Shown here: positions 1-8,800 of the stretch, one piece after another
Numbering within the stretch: the stretch's first letter is position 1
How the letters are laid out: the number at the start of each line of letters is the position of its first letter
Assembly (NCBI RefSeq): GCF_026241855.1
Contig: NZ_JAPJDC010000001.1
Coordinates: 1,364,001-1,428,000 of the forward strand
Source: Curtobacterium flaccumfaciens pv. betae
GTDB taxonomy: Bacteria > Actinomycetota > Actinomycetes > Actinomycetales > Microbacteriaceae
Reading direction: 5' to 3'
Length of the DNA: 64,000 bases
Notes under the pieces: model-generated
Database searches by the model: none
Seen by the model: the letters and a program-made list of their open reading frames with translations, nothing else
Told to the model about the DNA's origin: nothing
Made by a program: the position numbers and the translations under genes

Positions 1-1
1 C

Positions 2-20
2 GGAGGCGAGGCGGGCCTCC
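2..20 (-). terminator. GC-rich hairpin after the DUF4395 gene
   Basis: GGAGGC and GCCTCC arms (6 bp, 7-base loop) lie just beyond the stop of the minus-strand DUF4395 gene. The second arm is part of CGGGCCTCC, a 9-mer that recurs across the window. Position suggests a terminator, but there is no T tract. Confidence 0.35.
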
Positions 21-33
21 AGGCTGGACGCCG

Positions 34-513
34 TCAGGCGACGCCGCGTCGCGGACGGAAGACGCCCGCCCGGACCAGCCACACGTAGAGCAGGCAGCCG
101 ATGCAGACGTCGAAGACGGCGTTGAGGAACGCGGCGACCAGGGCGACCGCGGCTCCGATCGGGGCGGCGTACGGCACGCCGAGCAGTGCGAGGAGCAGGG
201 CGACCGCGGTCACGAACAGGCCGACCTGCTGAGCGAAGGTCGGGGGTTCCGGGGCCTCGAGTTCGGCGGGCGGGGCAAGGCGTGGGCGGACGACCCGTCG
301 GAAGAGTGCGCCGTAGGGGTGGCGGCGGATGCCGGCTATGCCTCCGACGGCGAACAGCACGACGATGACCGCGAGCAGCACGATGCCGGCGACCCACGTC
401 TCGGGGATCAGCGTGAGGACGATCGTCGCGGCGAGGAGCCCCGTGGTGATGGCGGCGCCGAAGCGGGGGGAGCGCGGGTCGACGCCGCGTTCGGTGTCGG
501 TGGTGGTGGTCAT
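34..513 (-). CDS. DUF4395 family membrane protein
   Basis: A 159-residue protein with about four membrane spans (roughly 19-37, 40-62, 95-115 and 118-150). It has the family's N-terminal D-P-R-x-x-R-F pattern and a late FDVCIGC motif carrying two cysteines in the last span. Its ATG overlaps the stop of the upstream thioredoxin-like gene (ATGA), which indicates translational coupling. The family is commonly paired with thioredoxin-like proteins, so a role in thiol-disulfide chemistry at the membrane is plausible (inference from context). No enzymatic residues can be assigned. Family call fairly sure; function unknown. Confidence 0.82.
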   Translation of the reverse strand: MTTTTDTERGVDPRSPRFGAAITTGLLAATIVLTLIPETWVAGIVLLAVIVVLFAVGGIAGIRRHPYGALFRRVVRPRLAPPAELEAPEPPTFAQQVGLFVTAVALLLALLGVPYAAPIGAAVALVAAFLNAVFDVCIGCLLYVWLVRAGVFRPRRGVA

Positions 514-1025
514 CGGGACTCCTGGGTGCCGGTGGTGCCTGAGGTGCCTGTGCTGCGTGTGGTGCCTGTGCTGCGTGTGGTGTCCGTGCTGCCTGCGGTC
601 AGGACGGCGTCGAGGGCTGCGGCGAGCTCGGGTGGGCGGGGTAGGCCTCCGAAGCGGGTGTGGACCGCGCGGTCGGCGTCGAGCAGCAGGACCGTCGGCG
701 TCTGCATCACGTCGAAGCGGCGAGCAAGTTCGGGGTGCTCGGCGAGGTCGATCTCGATGCGTCGAACGCCCTCGTGTTGGTCTGCGACAGAGGCGAGCTG
801 ACGCCGGGTGGCCGGGCACCGCGCACAAGTCGGCGTGGAGAACTGGACGAACGTGGCGGCGGTGCCGTAATCGGTGTCGAGCGCGAGGCCGTCTCCGTTC
901 TGCCTCGTCGACGCGGCGCTGCCCGCCGACCGGGCTCGACCGGTCCGGTGGCGGAGCAGGAGACCGAGGACCGTCGCGAGCGCGAGGACCCCCACGAGCA
1001 CGGCCACTGCGGTTCCGACGGTCAC
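510..1025 (-). CDS. membrane-anchored thioredoxin-like protein (CARC active site)
   Basis: A 171-residue protein: an N-terminal membrane anchor (about residues 4-24), then a thioredoxin fold. The redox motif is C67-A-R-C70 instead of the classical CGPC, and the cis-proline is at about P110 (QTPTVLLL). The C-terminal 25 residues are a Thr/Gly/Ser tail encoded by an 18-bp tandem repeat. It is probably an extracytoplasmic thiol oxidoreductase working with the overlapping DUF4395 gene. The start is GTG at 1025; no convincing ribosome site precedes it, so the N-terminus could differ. The atypical CxxC makes the redox direction impossible to predict. Confidence 0.75.
   Translation of the reverse strand: MTVGTAVAVLVGVLALATVLGLLLRHRTGRARSAGSAASTRQNGDGLALDTDYGTAATFVQFSTPTCARCPATRRQLASVADQHEGVRRIEIDLAEHPELARRFDVMQTPTVLLLDADRAVHTRFGGLPRPPELAAALDAVLTAGSTDTTRSTGTTRSTGTSGTTGTQESR
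543..596. repeat. 18-bp tandem repeat, three units
   Basis: Three head-to-tail 18-bp units (543-560, 561-578, 579-596). The first two are identical and the third has diverged. They encode the Thr/Gly/Ser tail of the thioredoxin-like protein, so copy-number change would alter tail length without breaking frame. Confidence 0.8.
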
Positions 1026-1116
1026 ACGGCGACGGTACGCGCAACCGACGAACTGCTGTCGAACGTGACCGGATGTGACGCCGAGCTGTGCACGTCGCGC
1101 CGGGCTCGGCGGGGGC

Positions 1117-1869
1117 TCAGTCCTCGGGGAGCGTGCGGACCCACTGCTCGAACGCGGCGGCGTCGTCGTCGCTGAAGACGGCGGAAGGCCGCGACTCGTC
1201 CTTCGCCGAGTGCAGGAACAGCGTGCCGTCGGCCATCCCCGGCGTCGCGTCGTCGAGGATGGACGACTTCGCAGCGACGCCCTTCCTGGTGAGGAACGTC
1301 AGCTGTTCACCGTTCGCCGATTCTGCGATCGCCGCTTCACCGTCGAAGAACGAGGCGAGCTCCATCACCAGGAACGCGGTGGCCCCGTCCTGCGTGGTGA
1401 GGGCGACGGCCGGCTTCGTCCGACCCTTGCCGAAGGGGCGCACGACGGCCGTGGCCCTGACTCCCGAGCCGGTCCATGGTCGCACCTCGGTCAGGGGGAG
1501 CCTGGCGGCGACCCGCGCCGCGGGTCGTTTCGGCGGGAGGGCGGCCTGGAACAGCAACGTCCCGATCACGACCGCGAGGAACCAGGCGTACGGCGAGAAC
1601 GTCTTCGTCGCGATGAGGACGAGGAAGCCACCGAGGAATCCCGCCGCGACCAGATTCGGCCACCACCTCGACTCCTGACGCAGGCCGAGCGGCCACACCA
1701 CGGCGCCGTACACGAGTCCGACGACCGTGGGGACCCAGAAGGCCGAGGGGCGGATGACGCCGGCGTGGAAGTGCAGCCAGACGTCCACCCCCGCCATGAC
1801 GACCGCCATGACGACGAAGAAGACACGCTGTGCGCGACGGTCCCGCTCGCGCGTGCTCAATGTGGTCAT
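1117..1869 (-). CDS. four-span membrane protein with cytosolic C-terminal domain, unknown function
   Basis: About 250 residues. Four hydrophobic segments fall in the first ~110 residues, followed by a ~140-residue soluble domain with alternating beta-like strands and an acidic end (VFSDDDAAAFEQWV). I chose ATG 1869 over an upstream in-frame start because GGGGGAA sits a few bases before it. I do not recognise the family. The soluble part looks like a protein-interaction or PH-like fold, but this is only an impression. Nothing nearby fixes its role; it stands alone, divergent from the DUF1653 gene. Confidence 0.7.
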   Translation of the reverse strand: MTTLSTRERDRRAQRVFFVVMAVVMAGVDVWLHFHAGVIRPSAFWVPTVVGLVYGAVVWPLGLRQESRWWPNLVAAGFLGGFLVLIATKTFSPYAWFLAVVIGTLLFQAALPPKRPAARVAARLPLTEVRPWTGSGVRATAVVRPFGKGRTKPAVALTTQDGATAFLVMELASFFDGEAAIAESANGEQLTFLTRKGVAAKSSILDDATPGMADGTLFLHSAKDESRPSAVFSDDDAAAFEQWVRTLPED

Positions 1870-1960
1870 GTCGTTCCCCCGTGGTGCTCGTTCCCCATGC
1901 TGCTCAGTCAAGCAGAACGCGCGGTCATGGTCCCACCGCTCGGGCCGTACCCTCGGTCGG

Positions 1961-2179
1961 GTGACTGACGACGTGACCGCGGGCCGCTACCGGCACTTCA
2001 AGGGCAACGATTACGAGGTGCTGCTCGTCGCTCGTGACGTGGAAACCGAGGAGCCCGTGGTCGTGTACCAGGCGCTGTACGGCGAGCGGGGGCACTGGGT
2101 TCGCACGCTCGCCGACTTCACGGCACACGTGACACGTGACGGGTACGACGGGCCGCGGTTCGTACCCTTGGCCGACTGA
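1961..2179 (+). CDS. DUF1653 family protein
   Basis: A 72-residue soluble protein. It has the family signature: G-x-Y-x-H-F-K-G near the N-terminus, then Y-E-V, a V-V-V-Y-Q-A-L-Y strand, a W-V-R-x-x-x-x-F motif and a terminal R-F-x-P-L. Length matches the family. The start is taken as GTG 1961 because homology begins a few residues later and no nearer ATG exists. Function is unknown for the family. The gene converges on the lower-GC transporter operon that follows. Confidence 0.8.
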   Translation: MTDDVTAGRYRHFKGNDYEVLLVARDVETEEPVVVYQALYGERGHWVRTLADFTAHVTRDGYDGPRFVPLAD

Positions 2180-2242
2180 TCGCGGAGGCCGGACTGTTTG
2201 CCGGCCCGCTGAGAGCGCTCATGTCCGGCGGTTGGCGAGGGT

Positions 2243-2943
2243 TCACTGTCGGCTGGGCTGTTCTCGGCGCTCGGGGACCTTTGACGAGCGGGCAGACCTG
2301 ACGGCGTCGCGCAGATTGGCGCCGTCCCCGACCGGGAAAAGCAGGGTGCCAAGGTGACCTACCCCGATCGAGGCGAGAACGACCACCTCGATGACGTGGG
2401 TCGCGAAGATCATCGCGGCGGCGCAACACGACGCAACCAGGAGCGGCCCGCTCACCGCGACGAAAGCCTCGCGGAGAGGTGGCAATGAGTTGCGCACAAC
2501 GTGGGCGAACCGAGCCTCGCGACGACATGGACGTGCGACCGTTGCGCCGACAGCAGGCCAATGGCGAGGAGATGACCGAGTTCATGGCAGAGATTTGAGA
2601 CGAGAAACGCGAGCACCGCCAGCAACGGTCCGTACGTCGCTCCGCTGCCGAGAAGCGTCGCCATTGCGAGTGCGGTCGTCACCGTCAAAGGAAGTGCCGC
2701 AGAACCGACGACTGCCAGGACGAGGCGCACGTACACCGAGAATCTCTTCGCATCGCCAGAATCCACAAGCGCTCCCGCAGTGAAGGCCGTTCTCCATCGG
2801 CTCTCGCCTCCAGCGATGAATCCGTGGTCGATCGCTGCGCGACGCCTCGCGTTCGTGTCGGTCCGGAGCGACAGTGCGAACTCTTCACATCGAACGGCAG
2901 GGCCCTCCGGACTACAGCACGGCGGCAGCAGTCGGGAGATCAT
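2243..2943 (-). pseudogene. M50-type membrane metallopeptidase with a frame break near 2500
   Basis: From ATG 2943, which overlaps the permease stop, one frame reads about 147 residues including membrane spans and the zinc motif HELGH (context LVSNLCHELGHLLAIG). Near 2500 that frame leaves homology. The -1 frame continues without loss as SLPPLREAFVAVSGPLLV, more membrane segments, and LLFPVGDGANL, which resembles the third M50 zinc-ligand motif. Repaired, the product is about 233 residues with all expected M50 features. A single missing base in the CCC run near 2502-2505 would explain it. It may be decay, a sequencing error, or -1 frameshifting. In peptide systems such as Bacillus Yyd, an M50 protease accompanies an ABC exporter. 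Confidence 0.75.
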
Positions 2944-4397
2944 CGGGACGAGGTCAGTCGGACGCACGTGGTCACCGACCCTGCTACCAGCAGGCAGATA
3001 CAGCACATACTTCCGAGCACCTTCAATGGTCCAGCGAGCTGATCCAGATAGGAGATGAGGGAGCTGCATCCCAGGTACAGCACGGTCGTCAGCATCAGGC
3101 CGACGCTGCCTGACATGGGCTGCGTGTCGCTCCACGGGACGAGGGCGCCAGCGAGTGCCGCTGACAGGAAGAGCAGCGTCGCACGGAAGACCATCCCCGG
3201 GAGCTCGTCGAATTGGACGACGCCCAGGAGGAGGGCTGCGCCGCTCAAGCCTGTCCAGGCAAGGGCAGCGGCGACGACGTGCGCCACTGCAACGGGCGCG
3301 AACCACCACGTACGGCGACGACCGAGCGCGGTGCCGGTCCAAGCCCATGGCAGGACGCGCCCCGGGCCGAAGAGGACGAGAGCACATCCCGCCGAAGGAA
3401 CCGCCATGGCCAAGCCGTCGCGTACCTCTGCTGGAACGCTCGGCGGGAGCGCCCACGCCGTTGTCGCCAACAAGCATATTGCGCCCGCAATCGCGAGGGA
3501 AGTCTGCGGCGCACGAATCATCACCAGGAGCTGAGAGAGCAAAGGCCCCTGCGGTCCACGGAGTATCCGATCGGCAGGGAGAAGCGCGAACGCGGACGGG
3601 ACCGCCTTCGAAGTCGAGATCTTGCTGACTGCCCAGACGAACACAATCGTCACGACGAAGTAGCTCACGAAGACCAGCCACGCCAGATCAGGCCTCCGGC
3701 TGGTCGCGACATCGCTGATCAGCCTTGGGAGGGACAATGCGGGCGCGTCATCGGTAGCCAAACCCGAGGGCCCGATGACGCCGGGGCCGAAAGCGACGAG
3801 CGCAGCACCGATCGTCACTGCGCCACTGATCGTCGACGAGACGGCGAAGGGTGTTCGGAGCCAAGACTGCATCAAGCTCCCTACTGCGTGCAGCAGGCCT
3901 TGGGCGAGCGCTTCAACGAGAGCGACGCCCGCGAGAAGCGCGACCACGTATCGCGTCGCCTCGCTGAGGTCGAGAACACGTCCTGCTACGAGCATCGCCG
4001 GGACGCACAGCGCCGTCGAGCCGATCGTGGTGAGCACGGTCAGTGGAAGCGATCTGCCGATTGCTCGAGCGCTGTTCGTCACCGGTAGGAGGCACAGAAG
4101 GTGGTCGAGTGCCGAGCCCGCTGGGGCAGTGAGCGCGAGGACGACCGTCACCAGCGCCGCGCTCAGCAAAGCACCACTCGCCGCGGTCTCCACTATGAAC
4201 GCTGCGATCGGTGCCGGCACTTGGCCGCTCAACGTCGAGACTGTCGTCAACCCGAGGGCAAGTCCGAGTGCAAGGATGCCTGCGACGGTGAACGCAGCGC
4301 AGAGGAGGACTCGCAGACGTGAGACGTTGAAGGCTCCAGCGAGTTCTGACATCCAGACCAACGCGGTGGCGCGCGCGACCGTGATGGTCTGACTCAC
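2940..4397 (-). CDS. ABC transporter permease-like multispan membrane protein
   Basis: A 485-residue, very hydrophobic protein with roughly a dozen spans in two halves. It has the Ala/Leu/Val-rich helices and short loops of peptide-type ABC exporter permeases. GTG start at 4397 overlaps the previous stop (GTGA), and its TGA overlaps the next ATG, so it is translationally coupled on both sides. It presumably forms a transporter with the ATPase encoded at 4641-5438. No subfamily is recognised with confidence. Base composition is lower in GC than the flanks (33 of 60 at 3601), pointing to transfer of the whole operon. Confidence 0.75.
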   Translation of the reverse strand: MSQTITVARATALVWMSELAGAFNVSRLRVLLCAAFTVAGILALGLALGLTTVSTLSGQVPAPIAAFIVETAASGALLSAALVTVVLALTAPAGSALDHLLCLLPVTNSARAIGRSLPLTVLTTIGSTALCVPAMLVAGRVLDLSEATRYVVALLAGVALVEALAQGLLHAVGSLMQSWLRTPFAVSSTISGAVTIGAALVAFGPGVIGPSGLATDDAPALSLPRLISDVATSRRPDLAWLVFVSYFVVTIVFVWAVSKISTSKAVPSAFALLPADRILRGPQGPLLSQLLVMIRAPQTSLAIAGAICLLATTAWALPPSVPAEVRDGLAMAVPSAGCALVLFGPGRVLPWAWTGTALGRRRTWWFAPVAVAHVVAAALAWTGLSGAALLLGVVQFDELPGMVFRATLLFLSAALAGALVPWSDTQPMSGSVGLMLTTVLYLGCSSLISYLDQLAGPLKVLGSMCCICLLVAGSVTTCVRLTSSR

Positions 4398-4654
4398 TGG
4401 TGGGGGCGAGCGCGAAGGCGCAGGGCGGCGTACCCGACCGTGATGAGAACGACCGTCACGAGAAGCCCCAACCCGTTCGGCGTGAACTCCACCGATGGCA
4501 GCCCGTTCTCCGTACCGACTGTGGCCGAGAACACGAACGGAATCTCAGCGGGTGTCCCACTGACGGCTGAGGTGGCGATCGTGGCAGCGATCGCAAGGAA
4601 AGTGATAGCGATGCCGAGCACGAGCCCGATGAACGTCACGCTAGCGGTCTTCAT
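4394..4654 (-). CDS. small two-span membrane protein of the ABC/M50 operon
   Basis: 86 residues: span 1 at about 5-28, a ~30-residue loop (residues 30-60, rich in Thr/Pro/Glu), span 2 at about 61-80, and a basic tail RLRARPHQ. The ATG at 4654 lies inside the end of the ATPase gene (14-base overlap) and the stop overlaps the permease GTG. It is unrecognised. By position it could be an accessory transporter subunit, an immunity protein, or a second secreted-peptide precursor. Confidence 0.65.
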   Translation of the reverse strand: MKTASVTFIGLVLGIAITFLAIAATIATSAVSGTPAEIPFVFSATVGTENGLPSVEFTPNGLGLLVTVVLITVGYAALRLRARPHQ

Positions 4655-5438
4655 GAATTTCCTTTTCGTCGGGGGTGAACAGGGCACGGAGCCGGTCGGC
4701 GCGGGTAGCCATCGACGAAGCGCTACTGATCCGCGCGGAGAAGCACTGGCCGACCGAGCCATGGCTGGAAACGATCTCCCGGGTGCGACCCGAAGCAACA
4801 ATTGCTCCGTTGTGCAGCATGGTTATGGCCTCACAATGCTTCTCGGCGCGCAACAAGTCATGCGTCGCCATGAGAACCGCTCCGCCTGCCGCGGTGAACA
4901 AGGAGAGGCATTCTTGGAGGACTTGCGCTGTGTCCGGGTCCAACCCCCTGAACGGTTCGTCGAGGATGAGGAGCGAGGGACTGTGCGCGAGCGCACACAC
5001 CAATTGAAGCTTTCGCTTCATGCCGTGGGAGTACGAGGAAATCGGCTTTGAGAGTGCGTTTCGTACCTGGAGGACACGTGCGAGGGACATCGCTCGGGAC
5101 GAGTCATCGCGGCGACGGAGTGAATCATGCAGGCGCAGGTACTCGCGGCCCGTCAAAGACTGAGGAAGCGGGAGATCGTCAGGTGCGAAACCGAACCGCA
5201 TCCGAGCGACGGCTTGGCTGACCGTCACGCCATGGTGAAGGACTGATCCGCGGTCCGGGTCGATGATGCCCGTGATCACATGCAAGGCTGTACTCTTCCC
5301 GGAACCGTTCGAGCCGAGGAGCCCGTGAATGCTTCCGGGGACGATGGCCATCGAGAAGTCGACCAGTGCAGGGCGCCCGCTGTACGACTTGTCGACTCCG
5401 ATCACCTCCAGGACAGGATTCACGGGCTCCTCGTGCAT
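4641..5438 (-). CDS. ABC transporter ATP-binding protein
   Basis: About 265 residues, one complete nucleotide-binding domain. Walker A is GSNGSGKST, the signature is the SHGMK variant of LSGGQ (YSHGMKRKL), Walker B is LLILDEP, and the H-loop is ATHD. The Q-loop region reads GFAPDD, as in ATPases of the bacitracin/lantibiotic-type exporter class. I chose ATG 5438, only two bases after the stop of the small peptide gene; upstream in-frame codons would overlap that gene. It should power the permease at 2940-4397. Substrate unknown; the neighbouring peptide-like ORF is the obvious candidate. Confidence 0.9.
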   Translation of the reverse strand: MHEEPVNPVLEVIGVDKSYSGRPALVDFSMAIVPGSIHGLLGSNGSGKSTALHVITGIIDPDRGSVLHHGVTVSQAVARMRFGFAPDDLPLPQSLTGREYLRLHDSLRRRDDSSRAMSLARVLQVRNALSKPISSYSHGMKRKLQLVCALAHSPSLLILDEPFRGLDPDTAQVLQECLSLFTAAGGAVLMATHDLLRAEKHCEAITMLHNGAIVASGRTREIVSSHGSVGQCFSARISSASSMATRADRLRALFTPDEKEIHEDR

Positions 5439-5440
5439 GT

Positions 5441-5695
5441 TCACTTTCGGCAGTACACCTTCCATGTGCCGCCAGCGCTGAAGGACGGCATGTCCATTGC
5501 CGGGTACATTCCCTTGTTCTGGCAGGTGATCCACCACGCGGTGATGAGGCCGACCGCGAGCAACAGTGCGATCGCGATGAGCACGAGCACAACGACTCGG
5601 TCCTGTTTGAGAGCGAGTCGATCACGCATCGATTCGACTCTGTCGGTGATCGCCGATTGTGAATAGAGCGCTCCGTTGAGCACGAGGTTCGACAT
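5441..5695 (-). CDS. single-span membrane peptide with two-cysteine tail (candidate precursor)
   Basis: 84 residues. Residues 1-33 are polar, 34-54 form one membrane span (VVVLVLIAIALLLAVG...), and 56-84 form a tail with Cys58 and Cys82, aromatic residues, and GGTWKVYCRK at the end. A tail outside the membrane could form a disulfide. First gene of the operon, with a strong ribosome site (AAAGGGG) and a good promoter. The order precursor, ATPase, small protein, permease, M50 protease suggests intramembrane cleavage followed by release or export of the tail. This is inference; it could instead be a regulatory subunit. Unrecognised family. Confidence 0.7.
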   Translation of the reverse strand: MSNLVLNGALYSQSAITDRVESMRDRLALKQDRVVVLVLIAIALLLAVGLITAWWITCQNKGMYPAMDMPSFSAGGTWKVYCRK

Positions 5696-5724
5696 GAACC
5701 ATCCCCTTTCTGGTCGAGCTTCAA

Positions 5725-5753
5725 CGTATCACCTGCGGAATCTAGTATGTCAA
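5725..5753 (-). promoter_or_regulatory. sigma-70-type promoter of the ABC/M50 operon
   Basis: On the minus strand a perfect TTGACA (5753-5748) is followed after 17 bases by GATACG (5730-5725), about 30 bases before the ATG of the 84-residue peptide gene. The perfect -35 is unusual for this GC-rich window. The -10 is weak. Confidence 0.5.
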
Positions 5754-5831
5754 GAGCGAATTCGAGGAACCCGTCTCGTTGTCTGACGCCGCCCCTAGGC
5801 TTTCAGCGCACCGGAGAGCAAGGGGGAACGC

Positions 5832-8800
5832 ATGCAGATCGGCGTCGACGGGCACGTGCTGCTCAGCCCGAGTGACCTGAGCACGTGGTCGGCCTGCGAG
5901 TGGGCGTTCCTGCGCCGGCTCGACGCCAGGCTCGGTCGCGGGGATGCCCTGCCGGACGTGCACGACGACATGCTCGAGCGCACCGCTCGGCTGGGGGACC
6001 AGCACGAGCTCGACTACCTCGACATCCTCAAGCAGACCCGCGAGGTCGTCGAGTTCGACCGCCCCGCCCCACCGGACTACGCACGCGCCGCAGCCGAAGC
6101 ACGACAGGCCTTCGCCGACGGTGCCGACGTGCTGTACCAGCCGACGTTCCACGCAGCGCCGACGGCCGACGAGCCCGGGTTCATCGGGTTCGCGGACTTC
6201 ATCATCGGCAACGACCGCGGCGAGTACGAGGTCTACGACACCAAGCTCGCCCGGCACGCCAAGATCAGCGCCCTGCTGCAGCTCGCCGCCTACGCCGAGC
6301 AGATGCAGGCGCACGGCATCCCCACCGGTGAGCAGGTGCACCTGGTGCTCGGCGACCGGACGACGACCACGCACGACCTCGCCGACATCGCGCCGGTGTA
6401 CCGCACGCAGCGCGCCGAACTGCAGCGGGTCATCGCCGAGCGCATCGCGGCAGACGAACCGCTGCGGTGGGGCGACCCGCGCTACTCGAGCTGTGGCCGA
6501 TGCGACGTCTGCTCGACACAGGTCGCGGAGCACCGCGACCTCGTCCTCGTCGCGGGCATGCGTCTCGACCAACGGGCGAAGCTGATCAAGCACGAGGTGC
6601 GGACGATCGACGACCTGGCGGTCCGAACCCGGGCAGTGCCGGGCTTGTCCCGCGCGACGCAGGATCGGCTGGTGCGTCAGGCGAGCCTCCAGATCGAGTC
6701 GGAAGACGCCCGACGGAAGGGCGCCGACGGACCGGAGCAACCCGTCAAGCCGCGCTTCGAGGTGCTCGACGGCCGCGCGCTCGACGCGATCCCGGCACCC
6801 GACCAGGGCGACGTCTTCTTCGACTTCGAGGGCGACCCGCTGCACACCGAGGACGGCGTGCACTGGGGACTCGACTACCTGTTCGGCCTGGTCGACGACC
6901 GCGCCGAGTTCACCGCGTTCTGGGCGCACACCATCCGCGACGAACGAGTTGCGCTGGAGCAGTTCCTCGCGTTCATCGAGGCCCGGCGGCAGCAGTACCC
7001 GGGCATGCACGTCTACCACTACGCGGCCTACGAGCGAACGCACCTGCTGTCACTCGCCGCCCGGCACGGCGTGGGTGAGGACACCGTCGACGACCTGCTG
7101 CGAGCCGGGGTCCTGGTCGACCTGTACCCGATCGTCCGCAAGGCCCTGGTCGTCGGCAGCCACAGCTACTCCATCAAGAAGCTCGAACCGCTGTACATGG
7201 GAGCGGACCTGCGCGAGAGCGACGTCACGAACGCCGCGGACAGCATCACCGCCTACGTCGACGCGATCGACGAGCTCCGGAACGGCGACGCCGCCGAAGG
7301 GCAGCGGATGCTCGACCAGGTCGCCGACTACAACGCCTACGACTGCCGCTCCACCCTGCGCCTGCGCGACTGGCTCCGCTCGCTGCGCACCGCCGACCCC
7401 GATGCGGCCGACCCGGCGCTCGAGCTCGAGGTCCCACCGATCCCCGTCGAGCGCGAGCCCAACCCGGTGTCCGTCGCGCTGGCCGCGCAGCTCGAGGACG
7501 TCGACGCCCTCGACCGCACCCCTGACCAGACCGCGTTGGCGCTCGCCGCGGCCGCGATCGACTACCACCGCCGCGAGGCCAAGACCTTCTGGCAGGACCA
7601 CTTCGACCGCCTGCGGAACCCGCTCGACGACTGGGCCGACACGCGTGACGTCCTGGTCGTGGAGCGGGCGTCCGTCGAGCGCGACTGGGACACGCTGCCG
7701 CGTGCCCGGTCGCAGTCGCGGGAACTCCGGTTGTCGGGGACGCTCGCGCCCGGTTCGCGGCTCCGGCCTGGAGGCACGCCCCACCTGGTCTACGACGACC
7801 CACTTCCGCCATCGGTCGTCTCCCCGGGCCCCGGGTCGAAGGGCGCTTCGTCGCGCGCCGTGATCGTGGACGTCCGGGACAACGGCGATGCCGTCGAGGT
7901 CCTCGTGAAAGAGGGCCTGCCCGTCGGCGGCGAGCCACACCACGAGTTCCCCGTGGCCCTCGCCCCGTCGGCGCCGCCCCGAGCGAAGCCGCAGCCCGAG
8001 GCGATCGCGTGGTGGGGTCAGGCCGTGCTCGACGAGTTGCCCGAGATGCTGCCCGACCCCGCGCTCGACCTGCTGCGCCGGGTGCCCCCTCGTGGCCCGA
8101 TCGTCCCGGTGCAGGGCGACGACACGGTGTCAGCCGTCGTCTCGACCCTGCTCGACCTCGACCGGTCGTACCTGGCCATCCAGGGTCCTCCCGGCACGGG
8201 CAAGACCTACGTCGGCTCGAACGTCGTCGCCCGACTCGTCCGTGAGTACGGCTGGCGCGTCGGGGTCGTCGGCCAGTCCCACGCGACCTCGGAGAACTTC
8301 CTGACCTCGGTCGTGAACGCTGGCGTCCCCGCGGACCGGGTCGTGAAGGTGCCGAAGTCCGGCGCGACCGAGGACGAGCTCGACGCCGCAGCCTGGACCC
8401 GCGTGAAGAACGGTGCCGCGGTCGCCGCGTTCCTGTCTTCGTGCGAGGCCTCGGGCACCGGTGGTGTCGTCGGTGGCACGGCGTGGACGTTCGCGAACGA
8501 GTCCACGATCGAGCGCCGTTCCCTCGACCTGCTCGTGGTCGACGAGGCCGGGCAGTTCTCCCTCGCACCGACCATCGCGTCGTCGGTCGGCGCGACCCGG
8601 CTCCTGCTGCTCGGGGACCCCCAGCAGTTGCCCCAGGTGTCGCAGGGCTCGCACCCCGAGCCCGTCGACGAGTCCGCGCTCGGCTGGCTCGCTGACGGAC
8701 AACACGTCCTGCCGCCTGAGTTCGGGTACTTCCTTGCTCGCACCCGCCGCATGGAGCCCGCGCTGACCGAATCCGTCTCGGCCCTGTCCTACGACGGGCA

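Noticed and set aside
5441-5695. The 84-residue protein as a lactococcin-972-like bacteriocin
   Set aside because: No signal peptide, the GGTW motif lies at the extreme C-terminus, and the rest of that family's pattern is absent.
2243-5695. The operon as a daptide-type RiPP cluster
   Set aside because: M50 and ABC genes fit, but the decarboxylase, aminotransferase and methyltransferase genes of daptide clusters are missing.
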